A stretch of DNA of 64,000 bases from Agromyces aurantiacus (GTDB lineage: Bacteria > Actinomycetota > Actinomycetes > Actinomycetales > Microbacteriaceae): NCBI RefSeq assembly GCF_016907355.1, contig NZ_JAFBBW010000001.1:1488001-1552000 (forward strand), read 5' to 3'. Within the stretch, counting starts at the first letter, position 1; each line of letters starts with the position of its first letter. Under the pieces are notes generated by a model. The model saw only the letters and a program-made list of their open reading frames with translations. It did not search any database and was not told where the DNA came from. Of this stretch, positions 23,581 to 31,773 are shown piece by piece. The translations under genes were made by a program, and so were the position numbers.

Positions 23581-23940
23581 ATGCAGAAGCTCCGTCTCTC
23601 CCTCTCCGCGGTCATCGCCGCCGCGGCCCTCGCCCTGACCGGCTGCACCGCGGCCGACCCGATCGAGGTCACGGCCGACACCGTCGTGGTCGACGTGCGC
23701 ACGCCCGCCGAGTACGCCGAGGGCCACCTCGACGGCGCCGTCAATCTCGACCTCACGTCGGGCGAACTCGCCGCCGAGATCCCCGCACTCGAGCCCGACG
23801 CCGACTACGTCGTGTACTGCAAGTCGGGCAACCGCTCGGCGCAGGCGACCGCGCTGATGGAGGAGGCGGGCCTCGACGTCACCGACGCCGGGTCGATCCA
23901 GCAGGCGGCGGATGCCACGGGGCTGCCGATCGTCAACTGA
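23581..23940 (+). CDS. Rhodanese-domain lipoprotein
   Basis: A 119-residue protein. The signal sequence ends in the lipobox LTGC (Cys about 22), so it is anchored outside the membrane. The rhodanese fold is visible as VVVDVRTPAEYAEGHLDGAVN and the active-site loop YCKSGNRS, whose Cys carries the persulfide. It would transfer sulfane sulfur to cyanide, sulfite or thiols at the cell surface. TATTAT lies 7 nt before the ATG, so the transcript is leaderless. It shares its operator with the divergent thioredoxin gene. Its end overlaps the convergent kinase gene by 8 nt. Confidence 0.85.
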   Translation: MQKLRLSLSAVIAAAALALTGCTAADPIEVTADTVVVDVRTPAEYAEGHLDGAVNLDLTSGELAAEIPALEPDADYVVYCKSGNRSAQATALMEEAGLDVTDAGSIQQAADATGLPIVN

Positions 23941-24787
23941 CGGCGTCGAGCCCCGCGGCGATCTCGCCGATCCGAGCCACCGCATCGGCGCGTTCGGGAT
24001 CGTCGTCGAGCGCGAACCACGTCGACGAGAGCGCGCACCACGCGACGAGCCAGTCCCGCACGCGGCGCTCCTCGAAGCCGGTCTCGGCGACGACGATCCC
24101 GAACTGGCGCGCCAGCCGCCCGGGCGCGAGCGCGCGGTCGTGCGGGTTGCACAGCACGTTGCACACGTCGAACTCGGCATCGCCGACGAGGCCCTTCGGG
24201 TCGATCGCGAGCCATCCGCGCTCGCCGAAGTCGAGCACGTTCGCGTGGTGCAGGTCGCCGTGCAGCACGACCGGCTCGCGTTCCTCGTCGAGCAGCCGGC
24301 GGGCCAGGGCGGCGCCCGCGCGATGCACCGGACCGAGTTCGTCGGCATGCGCGAAGAGCCTGCGGAACCAGGTCTCGAGGTCCAGCAGGTGCGGCGGCTC
24401 CCGAAGCGCCGTGACTCGCCCGGTCTGCGCGTGCACGCGCGCCGCGACCGAGCAGAGGATCCGGGTGGCCTCGTCGTCCCGGCCCGCACGCACCATCCCG
24501 ACCAGGTCGCCTGAGCCGCCGGCCCACTCGAGCAGCATCGCCGAGTGATCGCGCCGGAGCACCCTGGCGACGCCCTCGCCGTCGAGCGCGACGAGCAGTC
24601 CGGCGCCCCTCGCCTCCTCGTCGACGTGCGCGATCTTGAGCATGGCCGGCGTGCCGTCCTCGGTGCGCACCGCCAGCAGGGTGCTGGACGCGGTGGTCAT
24701 CGCATCACCCTCCGGATGCAGGCGCCACCGGCGGAGCCAGGCGAGGTCGGCCGCACGGCCGGGGTCCACGGGTCCGAGATCGCTCAT
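23933..24787 (-). CDS. Aminoglycoside/hydroxyurea antibiotic resistance kinase family protein (APH(6)-like)
   Basis: A 284-residue kinase-fold protein. VVLHGDLHHANVLDFG carries the catalytic Asp and the metal Asn, and AIDPKGLVGDAEFD is the following metal-binding loop; both are characteristic of the APH(6)/StrB-like group. It may phosphorylate an aminoglycoside or a small metabolite; chromosomal members in soil actinobacteria are often of unproven function. The N-terminal LAWLRRWRLHPEG is the family's usual adenine-pocket lead. No mobile element flanks it, so it is probably intrinsic. It runs convergent with the rhodanese gene. Confidence 0.75.
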   Translation of the reverse strand: MSDLGPVDPGRAADLAWLRRWRLHPEGDAMTTASSTLLAVRTEDGTPAMLKIAHVDEEARGAGLLVALDGEGVARVLRRDHSAMLLEWAGGSGDLVGMVRAGRDDEATRILCSVAARVHAQTGRVTALREPPHLLDLETWFRRLFAHADELGPVHRAGAALARRLLDEEREPVVLHGDLHHANVLDFGERGWLAIDPKGLVGDAEFDVCNVLCNPHDRALAPGRLARQFGIVVAETGFEERRVRDWLVAWCALSSTWFALDDDPERADAVARIGEIAAGLDAVS

Positions 24788-24848
24788 CGCGTTCCAGTAT
24801 TCCGTCCGCCTCCGGTGATGCCTCGCAGGCCGCGGCTAGGATCGGCCC

Positions 24849-26726
24849 ATGTCGGACGACGCGGTGAAGCGGGCACAGGAGGCGGCCGCGGCCGCGGCGG
24901 CAGCGGCCGAGGCGCTGCAGCAGCAGGCGCGGGAGGCGATCCGGAAGGCCGAGGAGGCTGCGGCGCTCGCGAAGGCGGCGGCCGAGGCCGCGGCCGAGAC
25001 GCCCGAGACGCCCGAACGGCCCGTGCCCGCCGAGGAGCGCCCGCCGGCCGCGGACCCGTCCGGAACGCCACCCGCGCACTCCGACTCCGAGCCGGGCCCG
25101 CTCGCCGCCGACCAGGTCGAGGCGATCCGGGCCGGCTACGCGTTCGAGGGCGCCGCGCTCGAGATGGGCGCGCTCGTCAACGGCGAGGCCATGCCCGACG
25201 TGCCCGTGCGGATCCCGCTCGCCATGACGAACCGGCACGGCCTGGTCGCGGGCGCCACCGGCACCGGGAAGACGCGCACGCTCCAGGTGCTGGCCGAGCA
25301 GCTCGCCGCCAACGGCGTCGCGGTGTTCGCGGCCGACATCAAGGGCGACCTCTCCGGGGTGGCCACGCCGGGCGAGGGCAACGAGAAGCTGCTCGAGCGC
25401 ACCGCGGGCATCGGCCAGGAATGGGTTCCCGCGAGCTTCCCGACCGAGTTCTTCTCCTTGGGCGGGGTCGGCCGTGGCGTCCCGATCCGCGCGACGATCT
25501 CGGGCTTCGGCCCGCTGCTGCTGAGCAAGGTGCTGGGCCTCAACGAGACGCAGGAGTCGAGCCTCGGGCTCGTCTTCCACTACGCCAACCGGAACGGACT
25601 CGCGCTCCTCGACCTCGACGACCTGCGCGCCGTGCTCGCGTACCTCGTGAGCGACGAGGGCAAGGCCGAGCTCGAGGGCCTGGGCGGACTGTCCAAGGCC
25701 ACCGTCGGCGTCATCCTGCGCGAGCTCATCACCTTCGCCGACCAGGGCGCCGACGTGTTCTTCGGCGAGCCCGAGATCGACACGGCCGAGTTCCTGCGGA
25801 CGGCCGCCGACGGTCGTGGCGTCATCAGCCTGCTCGAGGTCCCGGGCGTCGCCGACAAGCCCGCACTGTACTCGACGTTCCTCATGTGGCTGCTCGCCGA
25901 CCTGTACGGCGGGCTACCCGAGGTGGGCGACCTCGACAAGCCCAAGCTCGTGTTCTTCTTCGACGAGGCGCACCTGCTGTTCAACGGCGCGTCGAAGGAC
26001 TTCCTCGCGCAGGTCGTGCAGACCGTCCGGCTCATCCGCTCGAAGGGCGTCGGGGTGTTCTTCGTCACGCAGACCCCGAAGGACGTGCCGGGCGACGTGC
26101 TCGCGCAACTCGGCTCGCGCGTGCAGCACCAGCTGCGCGCGTTCACGCCCGACGACGCGAAGGCGCTGCGTGCGACCGTCTCGACCTACCCGAACTCGGG
26201 CTACGACCTCGAGGAGACGCTGACCGTGCTCGGCACGGGCGAGGCGATCGTGACCGTGATGAACGAGAAGGGCGCGCCGAGCCCGGTGGCGTGGACGCGA
26301 TTGCGCGCACCGCAGGCGTCGATGTCGCCGAGCCCGGATGCTGCGATCGACGCCGCGGTCGCGGCATCCCCGCTGACGGCGAAGTACGGCACCGCGATCG
26401 ATCGCGAGTCGGCGCACGAGCTGCTGACCAAGCGCATGGCCGACGCCGCGGCCGCCGCCGACGCCGCCGAGGCCGCGAAGGCCAAGGCCGAGGCCGACGC
26501 GGAGTACGAGAAGATGCAGGCGAAGATCCGCGCCGACCAGGAGAAGGCCGAGAAGAAGGCGCAGGCCGAATACGACCGGATGATGAAGAAGACCTCGCCC
26601 ACGTCGAGGTCGCGATCGCGCACGCCCGAGCGGTCGTCGCTCGAACAGGTGCTCGGCTCGAAGCAGACCCAGAAGATCATCGGGCAGGTCCTGACCGGCC
26701 TGTTCGGCATGGCCAAGCGGCGATGA
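24849..26726 (+). CDS. HerA-like helicase/ATPase, DUF853 family
   Basis: A 625-residue protein. Residues 1-75 are an Ala/Glu-rich coiled-coil and a Pro-rich linker. The ATPase core has Walker A GATGTGKT (about 138-145) and Walker B LVFFFDEAH, followed by sensor-like FVTQTPKDVP; this matches the HerA/FtsK-superfamily DUF853 proteins. A second charged Ala/Lys coiled coil lies near 530-585 before a basic C-terminus. A DNA-translocating or repair-linked role is possible but unproven; no NurA-like nuclease is nearby. TAGGAT (24837-24842) lies six bases before the ATG, so it is leaderless. The next gene overlaps by ATGA. Confidence 0.82.
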   Translation: MSDDAVKRAQEAAAAAAAAAEALQQQAREAIRKAEEAAALAKAAAEAAAETPETPERPVPAEERPPAADPSGTPPAHSDSEPGPLAADQVEAIRAGYAFEGAALEMGALVNGEAMPDVPVRIPLAMTNRHGLVAGATGTGKTRTLQVLAEQLAANGVAVFAADIKGDLSGVATPGEGNEKLLERTAGIGQEWVPASFPTEFFSLGGVGRGVPIRATISGFGPLLLSKVLGLNETQESSLGLVFHYANRNGLALLDLDDLRAVLAYLVSDEGKAELEGLGGLSKATVGVILRELITFADQGADVFFGEPEIDTAEFLRTAADGRGVISLLEVPGVADKPALYSTFLMWLLADLYGGLPEVGDLDKPKLVFFFDEAHLLFNGASKDFLAQVVQTVRLIRSKGVGVFFVTQTPKDVPGDVLAQLGSRVQHQLRAFTPDDAKALRATVSTYPNSGYDLEETLTVLGTGEAIVTVMNEKGAPSPVAWTRLRAPQASMSPSPDAAIDAAVAASPLTAKYGTAIDRESAHELLTKRMADAAAAADAAEAAKAKAEADAEYEKMQAKIRADQEKAEKKAQAEYDRMMKKTSPTSRSRSRTPERSSLEQVLGSKQTQKIIGQVLTGLFGMAKRR

Positions 26727-27355
26727 CGGATGCCGCGGGGCCGTCCGCCATCCGCCCGTACCACGCCGGTGACCGCGACGCGATTGCGCGGATCTGCCTG
26801 CTGACCGCGGCGGGCGGGGGCGACGCGACCGGCGTCTACTCCGATGACGCGCTCATGCCCGAGGTCTATGCGCTGCCGTACGTCGACTTCGCGCCCGAGC
26901 TCGCGTTCGTCGTCGACGACGGCGGGCGCATCGGCGGGTACGTGCTCGGCGTCGCCGACACGGCCGCATTCATCGACTGGTGGACGCGCGAATGGGCCCC
27001 GGGCTTCCGCGCGCGCCATCCGTCGCCGGGCCCGCCGACGGCGCACCGGCCGGCGTACACCGAGGCGCAGCTGATCGTCGACGGGGGAGACCCGGCGCGC
27101 ATGCGCATCCCCGAGCTCGACCGCTACCCGGCGCACCTGCACATCGACCTGCTGCCCGAGTACCAGGGCCGCGGGCTCGGGCGACGACTCATCGACACGC
27201 TGCGCGCGGCGCTCGCCGAGCGGGGCGTGCCCGCGGTGCACCTCGGCATGGATCCGGCGAACACGCGCGCACGGGCCTTCTACGAGCGGCTCGGATTCCA
27301 CGAGCTGCCCTCGAGCCGGGTCGATGCGCCGAGGCTCGGCATCGCGACGCGGTGA
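26723..27355 (+). CDS. GNAT family N-acetyltransferase (OGA-acetyltransferase-domain-like)
   Basis: A 210-residue protein. The acetyl-CoA loop is LPEYQGRGLGRRL, followed by LGMDPANTRARAFYERLGF; this is a full GNAT fold. The long insert between the first strand and the core (GVYSDDALMPEVYALPYVDF) resembles bacterial homologues of the C-terminal domain of human O-GlcNAcase. The substrate is unknown. Its ATG overlaps the HerA-like stop (ATGA), so the two are co-translated. A palindromic hairpin follows. Confidence 0.78.
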   Translation: MTDAAGPSAIRPYHAGDRDAIARICLLTAAGGGDATGVYSDDALMPEVYALPYVDFAPELAFVVDDGGRIGGYVLGVADTAAFIDWWTREWAPGFRARHPSPGPPTAHRPAYTEAQLIVDGGDPARMRIPELDRYPAHLHIDLLPEYQGRGLGRRLIDTLRAALAERGVPAVHLGMDPANTRARAFYERLGFHELPSSRVDAPRLGIATR

Positions 27356-27358
27356 ACC

Positions 27359-27374
27359 GGATGGCGCGCCATCC
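27359..27374. terminator. Short perfect palindrome with GGATG/CATCC arms
   Basis: GGATGGCGCGCCATCC is a 16-bp perfect palindrome between convergent genes. It belongs to a set of intergenic palindromes with the same arms (29464-29480, 40705-40739, 63125-63162). Confidence 0.5.
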
Positions 27375-27382
27375 ACTCGCTC

Positions 27383-28003
27383 TCAGCGGCGGCGCAGCCC
27401 GTGGCCCTCGAACCAGTACAGCAGCTTCGGGTCGGTCGCCCGCAGCTCCGAGAGGGTGACGGGCTCGGGGCGTACGACCTCGTCGACGCCGAGGATCTCG
27501 GCCACGAGGTCCATCGACGCGTCGTCCCAGAACGTGCCCCGCATGCGGAACACGCACCGCCCGTCGTGGTCGACGACGAACAGCTGTTTCACGGTCTCGA
27601 GCGTCTCGCCGCGATAGGTCTCGACTCGCAGCACCCCGGCGATGTCGCGCCGCGCCACGCTGTGGATGCGGCCGAAGAACCCCCGCTCGACGATGCCGTG
27701 CGGGCTGATCGCGGCCTCCGTGCGCTGGTAGCGCACCCACGCCGCGACGGCGGCGCCGCCGGTCACGATCGTCGCCGCGAGGGCACCCGCCACGGCGGCG
27801 GTGCCGAGCGGGCGCAGCACCCAGGCGAGCGTGACGAGCAGCGGAAGCGCGAGCGCCAGCACGGGCAGGCCGATGGTCCTCGCGAGGGTGCGGCGGGGTC
27901 TCAGGGTGTGCACCCTGAGACCCCTGCCCCCTGTCGACGCAGAGCCGGTGCGGGAGCCCCCAGTGTCCCCACTCCCGACCTTCACCGCTGCTGCCGCTGA
28001 CAT
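27383..28003 (-). CDS. Membrane protein with PH-like cytosolic domain, unknown function
   Basis: A 206-residue protein. An N-terminal polar segment (about 1-45) is followed by two hydrophobic spans (about 45-90) and a beta-rich C-terminal half (TEAAISPHGIVERGFFGRIHSV onward, read in parts) that resembles bacterial PH domains. No catalytic motif is seen. ATG 28003 is taken as the start; no good Shine-Dalgarno sequence is visible and an upstream in-frame start would enter the repeat region. Function not recognised. Confidence 0.5.
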   Translation of the reverse strand: MSAAAAVKVGSGDTGGSRTGSASTGGRGLRVHTLRPRRTLARTIGLPVLALALPLLVTLAWVLRPLGTAAVAGALAATIVTGGAAVAAWVRYQRTEAAISPHGIVERGFFGRIHSVARRDIAGVLRVETYRGETLETVKQLFVVDHDGRCVFRMRGTFWDDASMDLVAEILGVDEVVRPEPVTLSELRATDPKLLYWFEGHGLRRR

Positions 28004-28101
28004 CGGGTCAATGATCCGCCGCCGCCTCGCCGAGCGCCATTCGGCATTAAGGGGGACTTGCGCTCGCGCGCCCGCTGCGCGTGCGGACGGTGCATTCCGC
28101 T

Positions 28102-28177
28102 TCGCAGTGTCCATATATGCGAATGAGCGCCGCACCCTTCGGGCACGGCGCTCATTCGCATGGCGGAGGATGGGGGA
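28102..28177. repeat. 76-bp direct repeat, copy 1, containing a tRNA-Ser 3' fragment
   Basis: This block is identical to 28215-28290. It holds a hairpin with 16-bp perfect arms (28117-28161) and, at its right end, the last 17 nt of the tRNA-Ser gene including CCA, here without the rest of the tRNA. The left side (28004-28101) shows nothing I can assign. Confidence 0.85.
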
Positions 28178-28214
28178 CCCCGTCGGTCGGGCTCCGCCCT
28201 CCCTCCTCCTCGAA

Positions 28215-28290
28215 TCGCAGTGTCCATATATGCGAATGAGCGCCGCACCCTTCGGGCACGGCGCTCATTCGCATGGCGGAGGATGGGGGA
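28215..28290. repeat. 76-bp direct repeat, copy 2, at the intact tRNA-Ser 3' end
   Basis: Identical to 28102-28177, starting 113 bp later. Its hairpin (28230-28274, arms ATGCGAATGAGCGCCG and complement) lies directly after the tRNA CCA end on the minus strand and would serve as the tRNA terminator; the duplicate hairpin lies further downstream. Confidence 0.85.
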
Positions 28291-28361
28291 TTCGAACCCC
28301 CGAGGGCTTTCACCCAACACGCTTTCCAAGCGTGCGCCATAGGCCACTAGGCGAATCCTCC
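28274..28361 (-). tRNA. tRNA-Ser (anticodon GGA)
   Basis: The 7-bp acceptor stem GGAGGAT/ATCCTCC is closed between 28361 and 28278, and CCA is encoded (28276 to 28274). The anticodon loop TTGGAAA gives GGA, reading UCC/UCU. A long variable arm (GGGTGAAAGCCC) confirms a class II serine tRNA, and GGTTCGAATCC is the T arm. The 3' end is duplicated 113 bp downstream. Confidence 0.95.
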
Positions 28362-28364
28362 TGG

Positions 28365-28450
28365 GACCCCTCACGCACCCGCCAGAGCCCGGTTACCCTT
28401 GCTGCGTTTCCGCCCTGGGGGAGTTGGCCTGGATGGCGCCACGTGAGGAG
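28365..28450 (-). ncRNA. ffs: Signal recognition particle RNA, small bacterial type
   Basis: Read on the minus strand, the segment contains CCCCCAGGGCGGAAACGCAGC followed by AAGGGTAACC (given in parts), i.e. the CAGG..GGAA..AGCA core of SRP domain IV that binds Ffh. The outer arms CGTGAGG (28442-28448) and CCTCACG (28369-28375) close the hairpin. In Gram-positives this gene often lies near a tRNA-Ser and dnaX, as here (dnaX at 35555). Exact ends are approximate. Confidence 0.75.
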
Positions 28451-28503
28451 CCGTCGGACAGTCTACCCGAGCGAGCGTGCCCCGCGAACCGCGTGGGCCC
28501 GGG

Positions 28504-29409
28504 TCAGGCCGGCCCGCCGGTTGGCCGGCGCCCGGAGTCCGCGTCCGGCGGGCCGAGCAGCGCCCTGATGGTCACGAGGTCGGCCTCGGAGCGGGTCAGC
28601 AGAGCGCGGACCTCGGCGAGCACCGCCTCGGGCTCCTCGGCGCGTGCACCCGGGGGAACTGCCTCGACGGCCTCGTCCAGCGCGGGCGCCTGCTCCCGCA
28701 CGGCCTCGACGGGTGCGCCGGCGGGCTCCTCGACCGCCTCGGCCTCCTCCGGCTCGGCCGCCTTCCTCGGTGCCAGGAACAGGTTCGCGAGATAGCCGGT
28801 GAAGGTGCCGAAGATGCCCACGCCGATGACGATGATGACGCCGCCGATCACGCGGCCGAAGTCGGTCACCGGGTACCGGTCGCCGTAGCCCACGGTCGAG
28901 ATGGTGACCATCGTGTACCAGACCGCGTCGGAGCCCGAGGTGATGTTGGCGTCCGGGGCGTCCTGCTCCACGGCGAGCATGATGAGGCTGCCGAACTCGA
29001 GGACGAGGACGCCCATGATCAGGAGCGCATACAGCGCGCTCCCGGCCCGGTCGCGGATGAGGGTGCGCAGGACCGTGCGCGGGCCGAGGTCGGCGAGCAG
29101 CCGGTAGACGCGCACGAGCCGGAAGACCCGCAGGATCTTCACCTGCGCGAGCGGCAGGCTCGCCAGCAGGTCGGCCCAGCCGTAGTGACGGAAGAAGTAG
29201 GCCCCGCGCTGCGGGGCGGTCGCGAGCCGGTAGACGAAGTCGATCAGGAAGATCACGCTGCAGAGCCCGTTCATGAGCGCGAGCACCGTGTCGAGCGCGT
29301 CGTCCTCGACGACGTACATGAGCACGAGGTTCACGATCGAGAGCACCGACAGCGCGCCGATGAAGATCTCGTAGCCGGTGCTCTTCAGCTCGCTCCGCTT
29401 CCTCGCCAT
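28504..29409 (-). CDS. Voltage-gated potassium channel (six-TM)
   Basis: A 301-residue ion channel. Hydrophobic segments S1-S3 are followed by an S4-like helix with regularly spaced Arg (VKILRVFRLVRVYRLL), then S5, the pore with selectivity filter TVGYGD, and S6. The last 85 residues are an acidic Ala/Glu/Pro-rich cytosolic tail with a possible coiled coil and no CNB or RCK domain. It would pass K+ in a voltage-dependent manner. The ATG at 29409 has GAGAAT, preceded by TGT, six bases upstream, suggesting a leaderless mRNA with an extended -10. Confidence 0.85.
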   Translation of the reverse strand: MARKRSELKSTGYEIFIGALSVLSIVNLVLMYVVEDDALDTVLALMNGLCSVIFLIDFVYRLATAPQRGAYFFRHYGWADLLASLPLAQVKILRVFRLVRVYRLLADLGPRTVLRTLIRDRAGSALYALLIMGVLVLEFGSLIMLAVEQDAPDANITSGSDAVWYTMVTISTVGYGDRYPVTDFGRVIGGVIIVIGVGIFGTFTGYLANLFLAPRKAAEPEEAEAVEEPAGAPVEAVREQAPALDEAVEAVPPGARAEEPEAVLAEVRALLTRSEADLVTIRALLGPPDADSGRRPTGGPA

Positions 29410-29463
29410 GGCGGGATTCTCACACCCCGCGGCGCCGGCGCCCCGCCGCCACGACCGACTTCG

Positions 29464-29480
29464 GCGGATGCGCCATCCGC
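29464..29480. repeat. Palindrome with CGGATG/CATCCG arms between divergent genes
   Basis: GCGGATG-CGC-CATCCGC lies between the K+ channel and pta genes, which diverge, so it is not an obvious terminator. Same arm sequence as the palindromes at 27359, 40705 and 63125. Confidence 0.45.
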
Positions 29481-29544
29481 TCGCCCCGGCGGCCTCGCGA
29501 GTGATTCCCAGCCGCGCGGACGGCCCGGCCAATAGGCTGGCGGC

Positions 29545-31773
29545 GTGGCGCACAGCATCTACATCTGCTCCGCGGAAGGGAACACCGGCAAGTCGACCGT
29601 CGCCCTCGGCACCGTCGACACGCTGAGCCGGCGCGCGACCCGCGTCGGGGTGTACCGTCCGATCGCCCGCTCGACCGAGGAGCGCGACTACGTGCTCGAG
29701 CTGCTGCTCGCGCACGATGGCGTGATCGACCTCGGCTACGAGGATGCGATCGGGGTGACCTACGAGGAGGTGCACTCCGACCCCGAGGGCGCGCTCGCGA
29801 CGATCGTGCGCCGCTTCAAGGCCGTCGAGTCGCGGTGCGACGTGGTCGTGGTGATCGGCTCCGACTACACGGATGTCGCGAGCCCGACCGAGCTGGCGTT
29901 CAACGCGCGCATCGCTGCGAACCTCGGCGCTCCCGTGCTGCTCGTCGTGGGCGGGCGCGTGCCGCACGGTCGCGGTGCGAGCGAGCGCCTGGGGTACATC
30001 GACGCGCGCACGCCCGACGAGATCGCGCAGCTGACCGAACTCGCGGTCGAGGAGCTCGCGCGCGAGCACGCGACCGTGCTGGGCATCGTGGCCAACCGCG
30101 CTGATCCCGACCGGCTCGAGCAGGTCGTCGAGGCCGTGCGTGCGTCGGCGGGCGGGGTCGCCGCGATCGCGCCATCCGCTCGGGCCGGCCTCGAGGGCGG
30201 TGTTGCCGCCGTCGCGGTCTGGGCGATCCCGGAGGACCCGTACCTCGTGGCGCCGTCGATGCGGAGCATCATGCACGCGGTCGACGGCACGCTCTACGCG
30301 GGCGATCCCGAACTGCTCGAGCGCGAGGCGCTCGGCGTCGTGATCGCGGCGATGTCGATGGAGAACGTGCTCGCGCGGCTCATCGAGGGCTCGGTCGTGA
30401 TCGTCCCGGGCGACCGCAGCGAGGTGCTGCTCGGCGTGCTCACCGCGAATGCGTCGGCGACCTTCCCGTCGATCTCGGGCATCCTGCTGAACGGCGGGTT
30501 CGCGGTCTCCGAGACCGTCGAGCGGCTCATCGAGGGCTTGAAGTCGAGCCTGCCGATCATCCGCACCGAGCTCGGCAGCTACGACGCGGCGCTCGCGATC
30601 ACGTCGACGCGCGGCCGGCTCGCGGCCGAGTCGCAGCGCAAGCGCGACACCGCGCTCTCGCTGTTCGAGAAGCACGTCGACGGGCCCGCGCTGCTCGACC
30701 GGCTCGAGGTCGCCTCGACCGACGTCGTCACGCCGCTCATGTTCGAGTACGGCCTGCTGGCGCGGGCGCGCCAGGCCCGCAAGCACATCGTCCTGCCCGA
30801 GGGGTACGACGACCGCATCCTGCGCGCGGCGGCGACGCTGCTCGCGCGCGACGTCGCCGACCTCACGATCCTCGGCGAGGAGATCGAGATCCGCTCGCGC
30901 GCGATCGGCCTCGGCCTCGACATCTCGAAGGCGACCGTGCTCTCGAACCACGACCACGTGCTCGTGTACCGCTTCGCCGACGAGTACCAGCGCCGTCGCG
31001 CGCACAAGGGCGTCACGCTCGAGCAGGCGCGCGACGCGGTGCAGGACGTCTCGTACTTCGGCACGATGATGGTCGAGCTCGGCCTGGCCGACGGCATGGT
31101 GTCGGGCGCGATGCACACGACGGCGCACACCATCCGGCCGGCGTTCGAGATCATCAAGACCAAGCCCGGCGTCGAGGTCGTCTCGAGCGTGTTCCTCATG
31201 GCGCTCGCCGACCGGGTGCTCGTGTACGGCGACTGCGCGATCGTGCCCGACCCGACCGCCGAGCAGCTGGCCGACATCGCGATCTCGTCGGCCGCGACGG
31301 CCGCGCAGTTCGGCATCGAGCCGCGCGTGGCGATGCTGTCGTACTCGACGGGCGAGTCCGGGTCGGGGGCGGATGTCGACAAGGTGCGCCGTGCGACCGA
31401 GTTCGTGCGCGAGCGCGCGCCCGAGCTGCCGGTCGAGGGTCCGATCCAGTACGACGCGGCGGCCGACGCGGCGGTCGCGCGCACCAAGATGCCCGAGTCG
31501 GATGTCGCGGGGCGCGCCACCGTGTTCGTCTTCCCCGACCTCAACACGGGCAACAACACCTACAAGGCCGTGCAGCGCTCGGCCGGCGCCGTCGCGATCG
31601 GGCCGGTGCTCCAGGGCCTTCGCAAGCCGGTCAACGACCTCTCGCGCGGCGCGCTCGTGCAGGACATCGTGAACACGGTCGCGATCACCGCCATCCAGGC
31701 CGCGGCCGACGACGGGCTCGCGCATGTGGCCGGACCGCTCGAGCAGCTCGAGGCGCGGACGGCCTCGTCGTGA
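29545..31773 (+). CDS. pta: Phosphate acetyltransferase
   Basis: A 742-residue long-form Pta. Residues 1-220 are the P-loop-like (BioD/CobQ-related) N-terminal domain (SAEGNTGKSTVALG); residues about 225-340 are the DRTGG domain; the C-terminal 330 residues are the catalytic PTA_PTB domain (LPEGYDDRILRAA, SGAMHTTAHTIRPAF, FPDLNTGNNTYKAVQR). It converts acetyl-CoA and phosphate to acetyl phosphate. The start is GTG 29545: TAGGCT (29533-29538) is six bases upstream and no Shine-Dalgarno sequence is visible. The stop overlaps ackA (GTGA). Confidence 0.95.
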   Translation: MAHSIYICSAEGNTGKSTVALGTVDTLSRRATRVGVYRPIARSTEERDYVLELLLAHDGVIDLGYEDAIGVTYEEVHSDPEGALATIVRRFKAVESRCDVVVVIGSDYTDVASPTELAFNARIAANLGAPVLLVVGGRVPHGRGASERLGYIDARTPDEIAQLTELAVEELAREHATVLGIVANRADPDRLEQVVEAVRASAGGVAAIAPSARAGLEGGVAAVAVWAIPEDPYLVAPSMRSIMHAVDGTLYAGDPELLEREALGVVIAAMSMENVLARLIEGSVVIVPGDRSEVLLGVLTANASATFPSISGILLNGGFAVSETVERLIEGLKSSLPIIRTELGSYDAALAITSTRGRLAAESQRKRDTALSLFEKHVDGPALLDRLEVASTDVVTPLMFEYGLLARARQARKHIVLPEGYDDRILRAAATLLARDVADLTILGEEIEIRSRAIGLGLDISKATVLSNHDHVLVYRFADEYQRRRAHKGVTLEQARDAVQDVSYFGTMMVELGLADGMVSGAMHTTAHTIRPAFEIIKTKPGVEVVSSVFLMALADRVLVYGDCAIVPDPTAEQLADIAISSAATAAQFGIEPRVAMLSYSTGESGSGADVDKVRRATEFVRERAPELPVEGPIQYDAAADAAVARTKMPESDVAGRATVFVFPDLNTGNNTYKAVQRSAGAVAIGPVLQGLRKPVNDLSRGALVQDIVNTVAITAIQAAADDGLAHVAGPLEQLEARTASS

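Noticed and set aside
23933..24787. Acquired antibiotic resistance gene
   Set aside because: Kinase motifs are clear, but base composition matches its neighbours and no mobile element or repeat flanks it; an intrinsic gene is more likely.
24849..27355. Anti-phage defence pair (HerA-like ATPase with GNAT)
   Set aside because: HerA proteins in defence systems come with nucleases, Sir2 or DUF4297-type partners. The only partner here is a GNAT enzyme, and the ATPase belongs to the common DUF853 type.
28102..28290. CRISPR-like array
   Set aside because: There are only two copies, and they contain a tRNA end and a terminator hairpin. No cas genes are present.
29410..31725. Extended upstream reading of the K+ channel frame
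   Set aside because: This part is antisense to pta, is Arg/Asp-rich without motifs, and the real channel starts at 29409 behind a -10 element.
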